This document shows, piece by piece, positions 61,430 through 64,000 of a stretch of DNA of 64,000 bases. Every line of letters starts with the position of its first letter. The first letter of the stretch is position 1. A model generated the notes under the pieces. That model was not told the DNA's origin. It was given only the letters and a program-made list of their open reading frames with translations, and did no database searches. The translations under genes and the position numbers were made by a program. The DNA is from Ceratotherium simum simum (Eukaryota; Chordata; Mammalia; Perissodactyla; Rhinocerotidae), in NCBI RefSeq assembly GCF_000283155.1, contig NW_004454208.1:1220899-1284898 (forward strand), in the 5' to 3' direction.

Positions 61430-62910
61430 AGAATTCTTAATCTGGAATCCATAGTTTGCCAGCAAAGGTACAAGGAAAGACTTTCATGAATTCCATGAAA
61501 CTGTACACAAAAGTTCGTGTCTATGTATTCATGTGCATTTTTCTAGGCAAAGTGTCTGTAGCATTAATTTGATTCTCTAAGAGATTCATGGCTCCAGAGA
61601 GATGAAGTGGTATATAATGATGCCTCCCACCATATTTCACTTCTGTTTGACATCTGTACTGATGCCCACCACTGTATTTCACTGCTATATCTTCTCCAGG
61701 CATTGTAATCCTGGAGAAGACCAACTCTTTCTGGTTTAAATTTCTGGCCTTTTTGATGTCTCTGAAATCCAGGGTCAGGTTCCATTTATCATGTGGCTAA
61801 TTTGCCCAGATAATTGACTTCCATGATGGTGATTATAAAATGTTTCTAATTATGATCCTTTTTTTTCTCTGTCGTCTGTGATAGAGTGTGGATCCAGACA
61901 CAGATGAAGGGAGCATAAAGTTTGAGAATAAGGATTGTGATCATAAAAGCCTGTACTTCTTGGAGTATTTTTATACTTGGAAATAACGTATAGTTTAAAC
62001 TATAGTTTCCAAATAGTTTCTCTATTTGGAAAGCTGACACTTTATTATAGTTCCTAAAATGAGTAATGCACCGTAAAGGCACAGCCCCTCTCTGACCTGG
62101 TTTCTTTGAGGCGTCCCTCATTTGCAGCCATCCTTGTACTATTCACAGTGAACCAGCTGTGTCTGGCCCCTGTCTGAGAAACAAGAGCTTGAAAAATACC
62201 CTGACATTCCATGGCACAAGTGTAATTTCCTTCGTGTTTCGTCAGTGAACTATGCCATAGCAGATGATCTCTAGGGGCTGATCACCTGAGATGGGTGGTC
62301 AACACAAGGTGGGTGGCCAACTGTGGAAGAACGACAGGTTTGTAGAAAGTCTGAGGATGACTTAGGGCAGAGAAATGACAGAAGCAAGGAGCTTATCCTT
62401 TCCCAGCCAGGTTGTAATACAAGCAGAGCGTGATGGCTGCCCTGGGCAGAGCAAGGGGAAGTGGCATCTGGGCACAAGAAGTCACCTGGCTTCTTTGGGG
62501 TCAAAACAGGCTTAGTTCAAATCTCCAGGGCTATTCTCCCTCCTTTTCTGTAGTATGTTGAGTGACTATTTCAGTGGATAATATGAATAAAAAATGGAGA
62601 AATAGAAAAGAGTAACGATCCAAGTTTGCATTTATAAGAAGTCAAATGTTTATGGAACTTGGGGGGAGGATTGGGAGAAGAGAGTTAAACTGGTGGATCT
62701 AAGTAATCCCTGGTGCTGAGAAGTTATCAGTTGTCAGTTCCCTTCCCTTCCCTCACTCCAGAAAAGACGGATCTGTTAGCTAACATAAACCCAAAGGTGT
62801 GCTTAGACACTCAAATGGTGGCTGTCCTCTTCGGAGCTGCCCATGTAGAAGGTTCAGGGTTTTGTCAACGATGGAAACTGTTTTAGAACTCTCCTTTGAG
62901 AGTTATTAAG
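61430..62910. other. Spacer with no recognised feature
   Basis: No gene or repeat that I can name in about 1.5 kb. Minus-strand frames at 61521-61785 and 61846-62121 look random. Confidence 0.5.
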
Positions 62911-62914
62911 TTAT

Positions 62915-63230
62915 CAGTGGCTGTATAACAAACTGCTCCAAAATTTATGATTTAAAAAACAAGTGATTTATTATTTCTCATGATTCTGTGGGTTGGCAGG
63001 GTGCCTCATGTGGGGTGTCTCATGCAACTTTGGGAGCTAGGCTGGGGCCAGAATGTCTGGGATGGCCTCCTTCCTTCAGAGCTCTCTCCTCGAGGCCTCT
63101 CTGCACTTGGTAGTTTACCCTGAGTTTCTTACGTGGCAGCTGGATCCCAAGGTGTTGGCCCTGAACTGCCATAGTGTCCGTTCTGCTGCATTCTATTGAT
63201 CCAAGCAAGTCACGAGGACAGCCCGCACTC
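62915..63230 (-). mobile_element. Probable MaLR-type (MLT1-like) LTR
   Basis: Reverse LTR features: GGCTGTATAACAAACTGCTCC, TTTATTATTTCTCATGATTCTGTGGGTTGGC, then CATTCTATTGATCCAAGCAAGTCACGAGG. Strongly diverged, with no internal retroviral genes. Confidence 0.65.
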
Positions 63231-63289
63231 TATCGGAGGGGACATGCCTCCGTCTTTAGTCTGTCACGATTCTCTATTTTCAGAGCATG

Positions 63290-63485
63290 TGCTGATGCAT
63301 GTTTACAGTTTATGAAGTACATTTACACAATTATCTGACCTGATCTGCAGAACAATTATAACCCTTACACCTAAGAAAACCGCAAGTCACAGCAGGAAGG
63401 GGCCTAGCCCTGTGTCCTATCATAGTGAGAGGTGGAGTTAGAACTGCGTCTCCTGAACCCCGGGTTCCGTGTGCTACAGAAGCCA
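63290..63485 (-). repeat. Probable MIR SINE
   Basis: Reversed and diverged MIR: CAGTTTATGAAGTACATTTACAC, AACCGCAAGTCACAGCAGG, GTGGAGTTAGAACTGCGTCTCC. Confidence 0.6.
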
Positions 63486-63892
63486 ATCTTAGACGCAGCT
63501 TCACCCAGAGGGAGTGGATCTGATTTTGGGAATCATCTGAAAGTCATTCTGTGTCAGGATTGGTTAAAAAAAAAGGGGGCTGATTTGCATAAACACTGTT
63601 TTGGTCACGTATGAGATGAGACGATGCTATTGATTTTTTTGCATGGCTCATAAATGACTCCTGAGTATACATGGGGCGTGAGTGTGGTCCCCGAGGGGGT
63701 GTCCAGTCCCTTCATCTGGGCCTTACGTCACCCCTTGAGAGCATAACATGCTTGGATGTTGGTGCAGAGGCTTTCTGGGGATGTTGAGGAGCTGGTTGGT
63801 CTCTGAAATGACTTCCAGCTCTGCGGTGGTAAACCCTGTTGCCAATTCTTTTGCTTTCTTTTCAAACTCTGCTTCAGAAAAAATGCTGGGGA

Positions 63893-64000
63893 GGAGATAG
63901 AAGTCAAGATGGCGGCGTCAGCAGACTCGGAACTCACCTCCTCCCGTGGACACAGCCAATTTACAACTACTCGTGGAAAAATTACCCCTGAGACAGAACT
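63893..64000 (+). mobile_element. L1 5' UTR start, cut by the window edge
   Basis: AGTCAAGATGGCGGCGTCAGCAGACTCGG followed by CAATTTACAACTACTCGTGG and CCCCTGAGACAGAAC is a typical L1 5' UTR opening. The rest of the element should continue beyond 64000 in plus orientation. Confidence 0.8.
63906..63916 (+). promoter_or_regulatory. YY1-like site at an L1 5' end
   Basis: AAGATGGCGGC is an exact YY1 core. YY1 sites at the start of mammalian L1 5' UTRs direct accurate initiation near base 1. The full-length L1 copy C has the corresponding place mutated (CATCATGGTGG at 30600-30610). Confidence 0.65.

Noticed and set aside
58921..63892. Possible 3' exons of CRYL1
   Set aside because: No frame resembles a dehydrogenase, and CRYL1 is expected well over 100 kb further in other mammals.

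Overview
The window is mammalian nuclear DNA, almost certainly from a perissodactyl and most likely an equid. The main clue is the many copies of a tRNA-derived SINE (opening GGCCGGCCC, box-B-like GGTTCGGATCC, A-rich or CA-rich tail) that I recognise as the equine repetitive element (ERE). Many copies still carry 11-15 bp target-site duplications (TSDs). Introns, CpG islands, MIR/L2/L1/MaLR/Tigger/MER5 fossils and a connexin gene agree with this. There is no bacterial or viral gene system here.

The only confidently functional protein-coding gene is GJB6 (connexin 30, 261 aa) on the minus strand. Its coding exon runs from the splice acceptor at about 11284 down to a poly(A) signal at 9807-9812. 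I propose a 5' UTR exon at 11921-12060 with strong splice sites. The first exon lies in a CpG-island promoter at about 20.0-20.9 kb, with a TTAAAAG box and a consensus donor at 20391/20392. In other mammals the order is GJA3-GJB2-GJB6-CRYL1, so 1-9.7 kb should be the GJB2-GJB6 spacer and 21-64 kb the GJB6-CRYL1 spacer (the DFNB1 deafness interval in humans). I see no CRYL1 exon.

Layout: 1-7.95 kb, two L1 elements in direct orientation. 7.96-9.8 kb, two copies of an old repeat, a MIR and a second CpG island abutting the GJB6 3' end. 9.8-20.9 kb, GJB6. 21-30.5 kb, spacer with minus-strand L1 3' ends, a complete Tigger/MER2-type DNA transposon with a transposase remnant, an ERE and an LTR-like repeat. 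30.6-38.4 kb, a full-length dead L1 bounded by a 14-bp TSD, with a 5' UTR built of 34-bp units and three nested EREs. 38.4-41.5 kb, old repeats and a repeat-free AT-rich block. 41.5-49.1 kb, an older L1 carrying an L1 fragment, five EREs and a MaLR LTR. 49-55.5 kb, spacer with a hexamer-type minisatellite inside an L2 and an ERE. 55.6-58.9 kb, an old minus-strand L1 interrupted by another L1 and a MER5A. 59-64 kb, spacer with an ERE, MIRs, a MaLR-like LTR and the start of another L1 at the right edge.

Points most worth a second look: two predicted overlapping upstream ORFs in front of GJB6, the CpG island converging on the GJB6 3' end, the 34-bp repeat units in the L1 5' UTR, a direct L1 pair bracketing GJB6, and a repeat-free block with an exact POU octamer at about 40.0-40.75 kb. 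I found no undescribed multi-gene system.
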